Origin: Streptococcus mitis
GTDB lineage: Bacteria; Bacillota; Bacilli; Lactobacillales; Streptococcaceae
NCBI RefSeq assembly: GCF_946190375.1
Contig: NZ_CAMIAF010000007.1
Location: 1-64,000, forward strand
Length of the DNA: 64,000 nt
Reading direction: 5' to 3'
The notes beneath the pieces were generated by a model. The model was not told where the DNA came from, did not search any database, and saw only the letters and a program-made list of their open reading frames with translations. This document shows positions 1-8,930 of the stretch, piece by piece. Every line of letters begins with the position of its first letter. The first letter of the stretch is position 1. A program made the position numbers and the translations under genes.

Positions 1-924
1 ATCGCTTTCTTCTCAGCGTCTGTAAGTTTTTCTGGATTTGCTACTACTGTCTTATCTGCTGGTTTAACGATGTCGTTACCTGCATTTGGTTTAGTTGCAG
101 CTTCTGGATCTTTCGTCAAGTCTGCTGCTGGAATTACAGCTGTCTTACCTTCTGGAGTTGTGACTGTCGCATTTCCTTTATCATCTACAACTACTGTTGC
201 ATCTGGATTTACAGCTTTAACTTTATCTTCGATCGCTTTCTTCTCAGCGTCTGTAAGTTTTTCTGGATTTGCTACTACTGTCTTATCTGCTGGTTTAACG
301 ATGTCGTTACCTGCATTTGGTTTAGTTGCAGCTTCTGGATCTTTCGTCAAGTCTGCTGCTGGAATTACAGCTGTCTTACCTTCTGGAGTTGTGACTGTCG
401 CATTTCCTTTATCGTCTACTGCTACTGTTGCATCTGGGTTTACAGCCTTAACTTTATCTTCGATCGCTTTCTTCTCTTCTGGAGTTAAGTTAGCTGGATC
501 TTTAACTGCTGTCTTATCTGCTGGTTTGTTTACGTTGTTTCCTGCTTCTGGCTTAGCTGCATCTGCTGCTGACTTAGTTAAGTCTGTTGCTGGAATTACC
601 GCTGTCTTACCTTCTGGTGTTGTGACTGTTGCGTTTCCTTTGTCGTCTACTACTACAGTTGCACCTGGATTTACTGCTTTAACTTTATCTTCAATTGCTT
701 TTTTCTCAGCATCTGTAAGTTTAGCTGGATTTGCTACTACAGTCTTATCTGCTGGGTTTACAATGTCATTTCCTGCATTTGGTGTAGTTGCATCTGCTTC
801 TGATCTGAATAAATCTTCTGATGGGATTGTTGCTGTAGTTCCATCTTTTAGAGTAACTGTCGCATTACCATCTTCGTCAAATTTAACAGATTTAGTTTCT
901 GGGTTTAATTCTCTTAATTTTGCT
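1..924. repeat. 231-bp in-frame tandem repeats of the surface-protein gene
   Basis: Four consecutive 231-bp units begin near 1, 232, 463 and 694; the first two are almost identical, the fourth is more diverged, and looser copies continue to about 1400. Each encodes 77 residues. The array continues beyond the left edge, so copy number cannot be counted. Similarity rises toward the C-terminal side, as expected for array growth by unequal recombination. Confidence 0.9.
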
Positions 925-3900
925 TCTACTTTAGCTTGATCATCTGGATCATTTGCTTCACCAACTACTTTGTCTGCTGGTTTAACAATATTAGAGTTAC
1001 CTGCTCCAGCTTTTGCTGTATCTTCTTTAGTTCTTACTAAATCTGATGCTGGAATTGCAGCAGTTTTACCATCTGAAGTAGAAACAGAAACAGTTCCGTT
1101 TTCATCTATTGTTACGATAGCATCTGGATTTACTTCTTCAACTTTAGCAACAATCTTAGCTTTTTCTTCATCTGTTAATGCACTTGGATCTTTTACTAGA
1201 ACTTTATCAAGTGGTTTATGAATATCATTTCCACCTTTACCGTTATCTAACTGGTCCTCAGTTTTCACTAATTTTGTTGGATTGATAATTCCTTTATCGC
1301 CAGCTTCTGTTGTTACTTCGATGTTTCCATTTTCATCATATTTAACCTCTTTAGCTGTCGGATTAACTTTCTTAACTTCTTCTAAGACTTTAGCTTTTTC
1401 TTCATCTGTTAATGCACTTGGGTCTTTTACTAGAACTTTATCGATTGGTCTATTGATATCTCCAATTGCTTTAATAGCTGCTTTATCTGCTTCTTCTATT
1501 GTATTAACATCTTCTACACTAGTTACTGCATCAATTGCTGCTTTTGCTTTTTCAGCAACTTTATCTGCTTTAGCTTTTAATTTAGCTTTAGCTTTAGGAG
1601 TTAGATCGTTACGCGCATCGATTTCTGCTTTCTTAGCTGTTGCTTCTTCATCAATTGCTTTACGAGCATTTGGCTTATCTTCTACAACAGGAAGTTCATC
1701 GATTGTACCTTTAGTATCTCCTTCGCCAACAGCCTTATCTTTTTCAGCTTTAACTGCAGCATCTGTCGTTGCTTTATCAACTGCTGCTTTTGCTGCTTCA
1801 GCGGCTGCTTTTGCTTTTTCAGCGGCTGCTGCTTTTTCTTCATCAGTTGCATCTGGAGTGTTAGCAATATCTTCCAATTGTTTTGCTAATTTATCTTCGA
1901 TTGCTTTCTTGGCTGCTGGTTTAGTTACTGCTTCTGGATTTACAGCTGCAACTTCATCTACACCTGATTTCTTAGCTGCGTCTACTGCTGCATCTGTTGT
2001 TGCTGCATCGACTGCTGCTTTAGCTTTTTCAGCGGCTGCTTTAGCTTCTTCCTTAGCGGCTTTCTTCTCGTCATCAGTTAAGTCTGGACGAGCGTCAATT
2101 GCTGCTTCTTTAGCTTTAAGTGCATCGTCAATCGCTTTCTTAGCTGCTGGTTTCTTAACTGCTACTGGATTTACTGCTGTAACTTCAGCTACACCTGTTT
2201 TCTTAGCCGCATCCACTGCATCTTGAGCTGTTTTAGCTGCTGCTGGTGTAGCTGCTGCATCAGGTTGTTCATTAATTTTCGCTAATTGTGCATCAGCTTT
2301 ATCTTTTGCTTCTTTCTTAGCTGCAGTTTTTTCTTCATCTGTTAAGTCAGTACGCTTATCAATTTCGCTATTTTTATCTTCTAATGCTTTTGCAATTGCT
2401 TTCTTAGCTTCCGCTTTGGCTACTGGAGTTACATCTGCAACTGCTTTAGTTCCAGCTTCTTTAGCTTTAGTAACTTCTGCATCTGTTGTTGCTGCATCGA
2501 CTGCTTCTTTAGCTTTATCAGCGGCTGCTTTAGCTGCATCCTTAGCGGCTTTCTTATCGTCATCTGTTAAATCAGTACGAGCGTCAATTGCTGCTTCTTT
2601 AGCTTTAAGAGCATCATCAACTGCTTTCTTAGCTTCTGGTTTTGCAGCTACTACTGGGTTATCTTTTGCGATTGCATCAGTTCCTGCGTTTTGTGCTTGA
2701 GTTAGAGCATCTTGAGTTTTAACAGTATCAGCATTAATTGCGTCAAGAGCTGCCTTCTTATCATTGTTTACTTTAGCAATTGCTGCATCTTTTTCTTCTT
2801 TGGTTGCAGCTTTATTACCATTGATTTTTTCAATTTGTGCAATAGCAGCTTGTTCTACTGCGTTAATTGCAGGTTGTTTATCAAGATTTACAATAACTGT
2901 ATGAGTTAATTCATCTGATTCTTTTCCTTGGCTATCAATCGCTTTATATTTAACAACGTAACTTCCCGCAGTTGTTGTGTCTACAGTTTTAACAGATTCA
3001 TCTCCATTTACTGAGATTACTTCAGCACGTACTTTAGTTCCAAGTGTTGCATCTTTATCATCTTCATGGTCTGCTACAGTAACAAGCGATGCTGGATTTA
3101 CATTATCTCCTACATTTACTGTAGTTTCTGTTTGACCATTTTTAGAAGCAAGTGTTGGTTTTTCGTTAGTTACATTAACTGAATATTTCCCTGAGAAACT
3201 TCCATGAGAAGCTGAACCATTATGCGAAATGATTTGAATGTTATTATTTCCTTCAGCAACTGGTTTTGTCAGTGTTAATGTAATTGTATCAACAAATTTA
3301 CCGTGGTCAACAGATTCAATAGTTGCTCTTTCTGGATTTTCTGTAATAGACCATCCTCTGTCTTCGCCTCGTTTCAATGTCACTTGAGGTGCTGAATTTG
3401 TTTCTTTATCTTTGTACCAGAAATATGAATATCCTGTATCGTGTGGAACTGTTAGTACAACTTTCTTAGCTCCAGCGACAACACTAGTTTTATCTTTAGC
3501 TGCCTCTGATGGTAAGATTTTTGATTCACCAATAGAAACTTCTAAGTCTGCCTTTTCGCTTTCAACACCATTAACAGTTTGTGTAACTTCAACCTTGTTC
3601 TTAGGAGCATAGAATGTTCTGGCTGCTTCACTTGCTCCAAATAATGCTTCGTTACTGTTCAATCCTTTGTCTAAAGCAAGTTTCCAGTTTCCATCCGCGC
3701 CAACTGTTGTCGTCTCTTCTGAAATCACTGTTGTTCCTTCTGGATTTTTAACAGTCACTTTAACGGTTGCTCCTGGTGTACCTGTTCCTGTAATTTCACT
3801 ATCAGTAGAATAAATTGTATTCTTAGATTTAGTATTTACTGCTGGAGCAGCTCCTTGCACTTTTATCGTATGAGTGTAAACTGCAGATTCTTTACCTTGG

Positions 3901-5408
3901 CTATCTACTGCTTTATATTGAACGGTGTGTGTTGTACCACCTACTCCAAAATCTGCAGCTTCTAGAGTTGTTTTATTAGTATCTCCATTGATAGATACTA
4001 CTGTAGCTGTACCTTTGGCACCCAATGTTGCGTTTTGATCATCTTCATGATCTGTTACTTTAGCAAGAGTTGAAAGATCTACATTTCCTCCCATAGGCAC
4101 TACTGTTTCATCTGAACCTGTTGCTGATGATACTACTGGTGCTTCGTTAGTTACATTAACTGAATATTTCCCTGAGAAACTTCCATGAGAAGCTGAACCA
4201 TTATGCGAAATGATTTGAATGTTATTATTTCCTTCAGCAACTGGTTTTGTCAGTGTTAATGTAATTGTATCAACAAATTTACCGTGGTCAACAGATTCAA
4301 TAGTTGCTCTTTCTGGATTTTCTGTAATAGACCATCCTCTGTCTTCGCCTCGTTTCAATGTCACTTGAGGTGCTGAATTTGTTTCTTTATCTTTGTACCA
4401 GAAATATGAATATCCTGTATCGTGTGGAACTGTTAGTACAACTTTCTTAGCTCCAGCGACAACACTAGTTTTATCTTTAGCTGCCTCTGATGGTAAGATT
4501 TTTGATTCACCAATAGAAACTTCTAAGTCTGCCTTTTCGCTTTCAACACCATTAACAGTTTGTGTAACTTCAACCTTGTTCTTAGGAGCATAGAATGTTC
4601 TGGCTGCTTCACTTGCTCCAAATAATGCTTCGTTACTGTTCAATCCTTTGTCTAAAGCAAGTTTCCAGTTTCCATCCGCGCCAACTGTTGTCGTCTCTTC
4701 TGAAATCACTGTTGTTCCTTCTGGATTTTTAACAGTCACTTTAACGGTTGCTCCTGGTGTACCTGTTCCTGTAATTTCACTATCAGTAGAATAAATTGTA
4801 TTCTTAGATTTAGTATTTACTGTACGGAAATCATTATTTTTATCTAATTCTTTCCCGTTACGTTCGTCTTTTGAACCGGTATTTTCGATTGAGTTAGTTC
4901 CAGCTTTTGGTTCTGTGTTTTCAGCTGACTTACCTACAGTTTCTTTACCTTCGGTTGTGTCTACTGCTGGAGTTTCTTTTTTCTCTACAGGTTTGCTTCT
5001 TAATTTAGAGTTAGCTGTAAGGAAAAGTTTTCTGTAAGCTTTTGTTAATTCAGCTTGAGTTGTTGCGTTTGCTAATGTAGTTTTTGCAGCTTCTAGGTCT
5101 GCTTTTAATAATGCTACAGATTCTTCTGTTTTGTTATCGTAAGAACCGTTAGAAAGTTTTGTTTCAATTTCTGAAATATAGCTTTCAAGTTGGGCCTTAT
5201 CCAAAGTTGGAGTTGCTGACGGAGCAACAGCTGTGTCTCCAGGTTGGATTTGATCCGCTTGGACAGATACAGCTCCATTACCTAAGAACATGAAAAGAGC
5301 AGCGACCGCTACACTAGCCGCTCCAAAGCTATATTTACGAATCGAGTAACGCGTGACCTTTTCGCGGTGCAGACGTTCAACACGACTCATAGATGGTTTG
5401 TTTTCCAT
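1..5408 (-). CDS. Giant YSIRK-type repeat surface protein, C-terminus outside window
   Basis: Open frame of 1,802 codons on the minus strand running off the left edge. The start (ATG at 5408) has AAAGGAG about 10 bases upstream. The N-terminus carries a YSIRK-type signal peptide (YSIRKYSFGAASVAVAAL), cleaved near an AxA-like site around residue 45. After a helical segment (about 50-140) come two copies of a beta-rich module (residues ~196-422 and ~523-749, encoded by identical DNA), each followed by a related module containing TDHEDD or ADHEDD. Residues ~840-1320 are Ala/Lys/Asp-rich helical repeats of the DUF1542 type (e.g. KKAIDDALKAKEAAIDA). From ~1320 onward are 77-residue repeats (NPDATVVVDDKGNATVTTP). 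The family is normally sortase-anchored by a C-terminal LPXTG, which would lie outside this window. Probably an adhesin or aggregation factor; the ligand is unknown. Confidence 0.9.
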   Translation of the reverse strand, partial: MENKPSMSRVERLHREKVTRYSIRKYSFGAASVAVAALFMFLGNGAVSVQADQIQPGDTAVAPSATPTLDKAQLESYISEIETKLSNGSYDNKTEESVALLKADLEAAKTTLANATTQAELTKAYRKLFLTANSKLRSKPVEKKETPAVDTTEGKETVGKSAENTEPKAGTNSIENTGSKDERNGKELDKNNDFRTVNTKSKNTIYSTDSEITGTGTPGATVKVTVKNPEGTTVISEETTTVGADGNWKLALDKGLNSNEALFGASEAARTFYAPKNKVEVTQTVNGVESEKADLEVSIGESKILPSEAAKDKTSVVAGAKKVVLTVPHDTGYSYFWYKDKETNSAPQVTLKRGEDRGWSITENPERATIESVDHGKFVDTITLTLTKPVAEGNNNIQIISHNGSASHGSFSGKYSVNVTNEAPVVSSATGSDETVVPMGGNVDLSTLAKVTDHEDDQNATLGAKGTATVVSINGDTNKTTLEAADFGVGGTTHTVQYKAVDSQGKESAVYTHTIKVQGAAPAVNTKSKNTIYSTDSEITGTGTPGATVKVTVKNPEGTTVISEETTTVGADGNWKLALDKGLNSNEALFGASEAARTFYAPKNKVEVTQTVNGVESEKADLEVSIGESKILPSEAAKDKTSVVAGAKKVVLTVPHDTGYSYFWYKDKETNSAPQVTLKRGEDRGWSITENPERATIESVDHGKFVDTITLTLTKPVAEGNNNIQIISHNGSASHGSFSGKYSVNVTNEKPTLASKNGQTETTVNVGDNVNPASLVTVADHEDDKDATLGTKVRAEVISVNGDESVKTVDTTTAGSYVVKYKAIDSQGKESDELTHTVIVNLDKQPAINAVEQAAIAQIEKINGNKAATKEEKDAAIAKVNNDKKAALDAINADTVKTQDALTQAQNAGTDAIAKDNPVVAAKPEAKKAVDDALKAKEAAIDARTDLTDDDKKAAKDAAKAAADKAKEAVDAATTDAEVTKAKEAGTKAVADVTPVAKAEAKKAIAKALEDKNSEIDKRTDLTDEEKTAAKKEAKDKADAQLAKINEQPDAAATPAAAKTAQDAVDAAKKTGVAEVTAVNPVAVKKPAAKKAIDDALKAKEAAIDARPDLTDDEKKAAKEEAKAAAEKAKAAVDAATTDAAVDAAKKSGVDEVAAVNPEAVTKPAAKKAIEDKLAKQLEDIANTPDATDEEKAAAAEKAKAAAEAAKAAVDKATTDAAVKAEKDKAVGEGDTKGTIDELPVVEDKPNARKAIDEEATAKKAEIDARNDLTPKAKAKLKAKADKVAEKAKAAIDAVTSVEDVNTIEEADKAAIKAIGDINRPIDKVLVKDPSALTDEEKAKVLEEVKKVNPTAKEVKYDENGNIEVTTEAGDKGIINPTKLVKTEDQLDNGKGGNDIHKPLDKVLVKDPSALTDEEKAKIVAKVEEVNPDAIVTIDENGTVSVSTSDGKTAAIPASDLVRTKEDTAKAGAGNSNIVKPADKVVGEANDPDDQAKVEAKLRELNPETKSVKFDEDGNATVTLKDGTTATIPSEDLFRSEADATTPNAGNDIVNPADKTVVANPAKLTDAEKKAIEDKVKAVNPGATVVVDDKGNATVTTPEGKTAVIPATDLTKSAADAAKPEAGNNVNKPADKTAVKDPANLTPEEKKAIEDKVKAVNPDATVAVDDKGNATVTTPEGKTAVIPAADLTKDPEAATKPNAGNDIVKPADKTVVANPEKLTDAEKKAIEDKVKAVNPDATVVVDDKGNATVTTPEGKTAVIPAADLTKDPEAATKPNAGNDIVKPADKTVVANPEKLTDAEKKA
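3162..3841. repeat. 680-bp identical repeat, copy 1
   Basis: By line-by-line comparison this 680-bp stretch matches 4143-4822 with no difference seen (offset 981 bp = 327 codons, in frame). It encodes residues ~523-749 of the surface protein. The 301 bp separating the copies are not identical to the corresponding DNA on the other side of this copy. Complete identity implies recent duplication or ongoing gene conversion. Confidence 0.95.
4143..4822. repeat. 680-bp identical repeat, copy 2
   Basis: Partner of 3162-3841, encoding residues ~196-422 of the surface protein. The edges are sharp: homology breaks at 4142 on one side and 4823 on the other. Short-read assembly could collapse or mis-join this pair. 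Confidence 0.95.
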
Positions 5409-5485
5409 TATTTTCTTTTCTCCTTTTGTGAGGTTAATTGATTTGATTTCCACATGACACCTGCATACAGAAATCTACAATTTAC

Positions 5486-5514
5486 ATTTTATCTTATTTT
5501 CAATATATATGCAA
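5486..5514 (-). promoter_or_regulatory. Promoter of the surface-protein gene
   Basis: Minus-strand TTGCAT (5509-5514), 17-bp spacer, TAAAAT (5486-5491), about 75 bases ahead of the ATG. The remainder of the AT-rich gap 5409-5777 contains a 14-base poly-A near 5537 and no ORF I could support. Confidence 0.5.
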
Positions 5515-5777
5515 ATAATTTGATTTGAAATTTTCGCAAAAAAAAAAAAAGCGTTTTGGGAAAGTAAGGAATTTTCAGATAAATTCTATTAGTATTTTTT
5601 TGCGTTTTCGTGAATAAATAATGCAAAGTTATTCTATTAATTTCTCAAGTTTTTAACATTCATTCATAAAGATAGCGTATTCATATAGGATTAGTGGTAA
5701 AATAAATAAGTTTGAGGGGTGAAATAAACTATTTTTGCATTGCATAAGAAAAAATTATCCGTAAAAAATATGAACCC

Positions 5778-5812
5778 AAAATAAAACATGCCACCTCATT
5801 TCGGTAACATGT
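5778..5812 (-). terminator. Rho-independent terminator after the Rpn gene pair
   Basis: On the minus strand a 10-bp stem (arms 5803-5812 and 5786-5795, two G-U pairs, 7-base loop) is followed by TTTTATTTT. It lies 14 bases past the stop codon of the Rpn fragment. Confidence 0.75.
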
Positions 5813-5825
5813 CATCGTTTTCTAC

Positions 5826-6231
5826 TTACAACAAGGCCTCAAACTCAGCGACAGTCATTCCCAATTGCTCACTCGCAACCTCGGAAGTCAGAAAACCTTG
5901 ACGGACCATATCCAGAAAGGCAAAAAGTTTCCCTTCTTCCCTTCCTTCAACTTTCCCGCGCTCTAAACCTTGTTCAATACCTTCTGCGCGACCACGTTCT
6001 AAGCCTTTTTCTTCAGCTCGTTCCAAGGCATAGTTATGTGCTAACAAGGCTTGTTCTTCGCGCATATGTAGTTGACTAAGCAGCTTCCTGTCATCCTCAG
6101 ACCAGCTCTTGTAGTCTAGCAGTTGGTCTGCTTGGCTGATAGCTCGCTCAGGTTGTTGGGTAAAGGGCTTATTCCCAAAAAACTCCAACCACGGTTTGCG
6201 AACGCTATCCTTGCTGGTTTCTCTGTATTTT
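5826..6231 (-). pseudogene. Truncated 3' duplicate of the Rpn nuclease gene
   Basis: The frame from the ETSKDSVRKPWLEFFG region to the stop repeats the last ~40% of the gene immediately upstream (6238-7140); homology starts abruptly at the AAATACAGAG sequence near 6231. The fragment lacks the whole PD-(D/E)XK nuclease part. It differs by a longer Arg/Gly/Glu run (GRAEGIEQGLERGKVEGREE) and scattered substitutions, so the duplication is not recent. An internal ATG at 6188 would give 120 residues, but I saw no convincing ribosome-binding site. It is either a decayed tandem duplicate or the original 3' end left after insertion of a variant copy. Confidence 0.75.
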
Positions 6232-6237
6232 TAGGTC

Positions 6238-7140
6238 TTATTTATGATGGTCTTTCAAGAGTTCTTCAAACTCAGCCACGGTCATGCCTAATTGCTCACT
6301 CGCAAATTCAGAAGTTAAAACATGTTGGCGAACCATGTCTAAGAAGACAAAAAGTTTTCCACGTTCAAGACCACGCTTTAAACCTTTTTCTTCAGCTTGT
6401 TCCAAGGCATAGTCCTGTGCCAACAATGCCTGTTCTTCTCGCATACGTAGTTGACTAAACATTTTCCTGTCCTCCTCAGACCAGCTCTTGTAGTCCAGCA
6501 GTTGGTCTGCCTGGCTGATGGCTCGCTCAGGTTGTTGGGTAAAGGGCTTGTTACCAAAAAACTCCAACCACGGCTTGCGAACGCTATCCTTGCTGGTTTC
6601 TCTGTATTTTTTTAATTCCAAGAATGCCATCTTGACCAAATGGTTTTCTTGTTCATTATTTGTGATGGTTAAGGCTTCACCTGTCGTGTCCTCTCGCATG
6701 CTAAAGCTATGAAAAGCCAAGTCATCTGAGAAGTAATTACTATCTACAATAGCAATAGCGTATACTGGGGCAATGTGTTTGTAGCTCTGGTGAGTATCAC
6801 CTTCACGTTGACGAATTTTTTCAAGATTTTGATTGACCTGACTGCACAGGTAAGCCCACAGGCGATTGATGAAAAAATTCTGATGATGAACTTGAATTTC
6901 AATAATTACTTGTGTCCCATTGTCCAACTCCGCTAAGACGTCTATACTGGTATAGAAATCCTGGGCCGAGTACGGCAAGGAAGGTAGTACATGAATATTG
7001 CTCCCCTCCAAAATGGTCACATTTTTAGCTGGTAAGTCCAGCATATCGCGAATAAACTGACAAGTGATTTCTGGATTGCTAAAGATTTTCTTAGCAACCA
7101 AGTCATGGGTTGGGCTGATGCCCGGATGTCTTAAAATCAT
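6238..7140 (-). CDS. Rpn family PD-(D/E)XK nuclease / putative transposase
   Basis: 300 residues. The N-terminal half matches the Rpn (recombination-promoting nuclease, formerly transposase_31-like) family: an opening resembling HDLVAKKIFSNPE, then the nuclease core with Asp in SIDVLAELDNG and a downstream IEIQVHH strand, the usual D...ExQ arrangement. The C-terminus is helical and charged (EEKGLKRGLERGK), ending with TSEFASEQLGMTVAEFEELL, as is common in this family. The start has AGGAGG upstream. Relatives cut DNA and promote RecA-independent recombination, but the chromosomal role is unknown. No terminal inverted repeats were seen, so it is not called a mobile element. A 3' fragment duplicate follows. 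Confidence 0.85.
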   Translation of the reverse strand: MILRHPGISPTHDLVAKKIFSNPEITCQFIRDMLDLPAKNVTILEGSNIHVLPSLPYSAQDFYTSIDVLAELDNGTQVIIEIQVHHQNFFINRLWAYLCSQVNQNLEKIRQREGDTHQSYKHIAPVYAIAIVDSNYFSDDLAFHSFSMREDTTGEALTITNNEQENHLVKMAFLELKKYRETSKDSVRKPWLEFFGNKPFTQQPERAISQADQLLDYKSWSEEDRKMFSQLRMREEQALLAQDYALEQAEEKGLKRGLERGKLFVFLDMVRQHVLTSEFASEQLGMTVAEFEELLKDHHK

Positions 7141-7155
7141 CCATTTCCTCCTTCT

Positions 7156-7164
7156 ATTATACCA
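7156..7164 (-). promoter_or_regulatory. Extended -10 promoter of the Rpn gene
   Basis: Minus-strand TGGTATAAT, with no good -35, 16 bases before the start codon. The short distance leaves just enough leader for the AGGAGG ribosome-binding site. Confidence 0.5.
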
Positions 7165-7240
7165 TATTTTAAAATCTAATTTTGCTAGATTCGATGGTTC
7201 TATCTATTTATTCGAAAAGGAAATGAATTGTGAAGATATT

Positions 7241-8929
7241 TTATCTCGTTTCAACTAAAATATGAGCTTGATCAACCAACTGTCCATCAACAGTTAGATT
7301 CAGATAGAAATCTAAGGTCTTATCAGCAGCAAAATACAGGGTTGGTATGGTCAAATCTTTTTTGCTTTCCTCAGCTTGGAATTGAAGGACTTGAATTTCG
7401 TCCTGATAGGCGACACCATGGACACCTGTCCCCGGTTGAATCGAAATCTTAGCCTCCAAAGGAGTATTACTTTCGCTACGTTCAATCCTAAAATGAAGAG
7501 TCTCTCCCTTTGCCACAGCTAGACTTTTTTCTGCAAATGCTAGTCCCTGAACAACCTCTTTTTGTGATAATCTAGGAGTTTTATAGAGGGAAATCTTGGT
7601 CAATACAGGTAAATCCTGTGACTCTGTAATCATCACGCGCACCTTCTGTGCCTCTACTAGCGGACCTCGCAGGAGACGCTTATGACCAACTGTAAAGCCC
7701 TTACCAAATTCCTGCCAGACACCATCCACCTCTACTTGCACATGAAAAGCAGCGATTCGTTGCCCTAACTTCAAATCTTCTCTTAACTCAATTACATCAA
7801 AAGTTTTAGGTGACCCTAAGTCTAGTTCTAGCTGGATGGGCAGGTCTGCATCGCTTGCCCAAGAGCTGCTTTCAAGGCCATCTGTCAGATGGTGACAAGC
7901 AAAGTCTGCGGAAAGAGCTGGACCAGATACCTTAGCTCCCAGAGCCAAATCTTCTTTATAGAACTCATTGCGATAGGTCGCAAATTCATAAAGTCGTTCA
8001 ATATCCTTTGCATCAAAGAGCCCATCTTGATTCGGCGGAATATTAAGTAGGAGCGGGGTTCCTCTCCCCACTGAGTGAAAATAGATTTCGACCAACTCCT
8101 CAAGTGACTTAGGATCCTGCTCTTCATGGTAAAACCAACCTGGCCGGATGGAAACATCTGCCTCTCCGATTGAAAAAATCATGCCCGAGGGATCTCCGTG
8201 CTGAAGATAGTCCAGCTCTGCTTCTGTTCCTAGTTTATCAGGATTCACCTTTTGCCATAGAGGATCACCTGCATACCCTCGTTCATTGCCAATCCAGCGT
8301 ATACTGGTGCCTTCTGTTGAAAAAATTAAGCAATCGCCCTGCAGGTCACGAATGGTTTCAAACCATTTTTCAAATTCATAATTGACCTTTTGAGCGCCCT
8401 CTCCTCTGGCACCATCCATCCAGATCTCAGCAAATTTCCCTCCATTTCCATAGGCAGGATTTGATAAAATCTCCTTCAGCTGAGCCAGATAATAGGCATT
8501 ATAGTCCGCTTCTCGGTCCACATGATAGAGGGGGCTTTGGGCGTCCCACGGCGATAGGTAGACCCCCATATCCATATCAAACTCTGTGGCAGCTTGGGAT
8601 ACTTCAAGGAGCAAGTCCCCCTCTCCATTCCTCCAAGGACTGGCCTTGATCGAATAATCTGTGTGAGCTGTCGGATAGAGGACAAAGCCATCGTGGTGCT
8701 TGACCACCAAAATCAACTTCTTAAAGCCCGTTTCCTTGAGCACTCGAACCCACTCACGCGCATCTAACTGTGTCGGGTTAAAGCGTTCAGGATCCTCCTG
8801 ACCTGTCCCCCATTCCTGATCATAAAAGGTATTTGGGCCAAAATGGATAAAGGCTGCTAGTTCATCCTCTAAATACTCTAGCTGGGCCTGACTAGGCAAG
8901 GGCCCATGCGGTTTTATTTCTCTTACCAT
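7241..8929 (-). CDS. Alpha-L-fucosidase, GH29
   Basis: 562 residues with the GH29 fold signatures: FIHFGPNTFYDQEWG, the VVKHHDGFVLYPT strand with its paired His, and FAEIWMDGARG, whose Asp172 is the expected nucleophile. The C-terminal part is beta-rich and resembles an F5/8-type carbohydrate-binding module. There is no signal peptide or anchor, so it should act in the cytoplasm, releasing fucose from imported or lysis-released glycans. It starts one base after the stop of the GH2 gene and its ribosome-binding site (AGGAAG) lies inside that gene's last codons, so translation is probably coupled. A pneumococcal protein of similar length (SP_2146, from memory) looks like the nearest relative. 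Linkage specificity cannot be read from sequence. Confidence 0.9.
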   Translation of the reverse strand: MVREIKPHGPLPSQAQLEYLEDELAAFIHFGPNTFYDQEWGTGQEDPERFNPTQLDAREWVRVLKETGFKKLILVVKHHDGFVLYPTAHTDYSIKASPWRNGEGDLLLEVSQAATEFDMDMGVYLSPWDAQSPLYHVDREADYNAYYLAQLKEILSNPAYGNGGKFAEIWMDGARGEGAQKVNYEFEKWFETIRDLQGDCLIFSTEGTSIRWIGNERGYAGDPLWQKVNPDKLGTEAELDYLQHGDPSGMIFSIGEADVSIRPGWFYHEEQDPKSLEELVEIYFHSVGRGTPLLLNIPPNQDGLFDAKDIERLYEFATYRNEFYKEDLALGAKVSGPALSADFACHHLTDGLESSSWASDADLPIQLELDLGSPKTFDVIELREDLKLGQRIAAFHVQVEVDGVWQEFGKGFTVGHKRLLRGPLVEAQKVRVMITESQDLPVLTKISLYKTPRLSQKEVVQGLAFAEKSLAVAKGETLHFRIERSESNTPLEAKISIQPGTGVHGVAYQDEIQVLQFQAEESKKDLTIPTLYFAADKTLDFYLNLTVDGQLVDQAHILVETR

Positions 8930-8930
8930 A

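Noticed and set aside
1-924. Regular 231-bp repeats as a possible CRISPR array
   Set aside because: Repeats are in-frame, translated and contiguous without unique spacers.
70-2909. Long plus-strand open frames (289, 314 and other codons) rich in Ser, Ala and Phe
   Set aside because: They are the antisense of the repetitive Ala/Lys/Asp-rich surface-protein gene; low-complexity coding DNA leaves the opposite strand open. No ribosome-binding site or promoter.
6238-7140. Rpn gene as an active transposon
   Set aside because: Family is often labelled transposase, but there are no terminal inverted repeats or flanking direct repeats; only a 3' fragment duplication.
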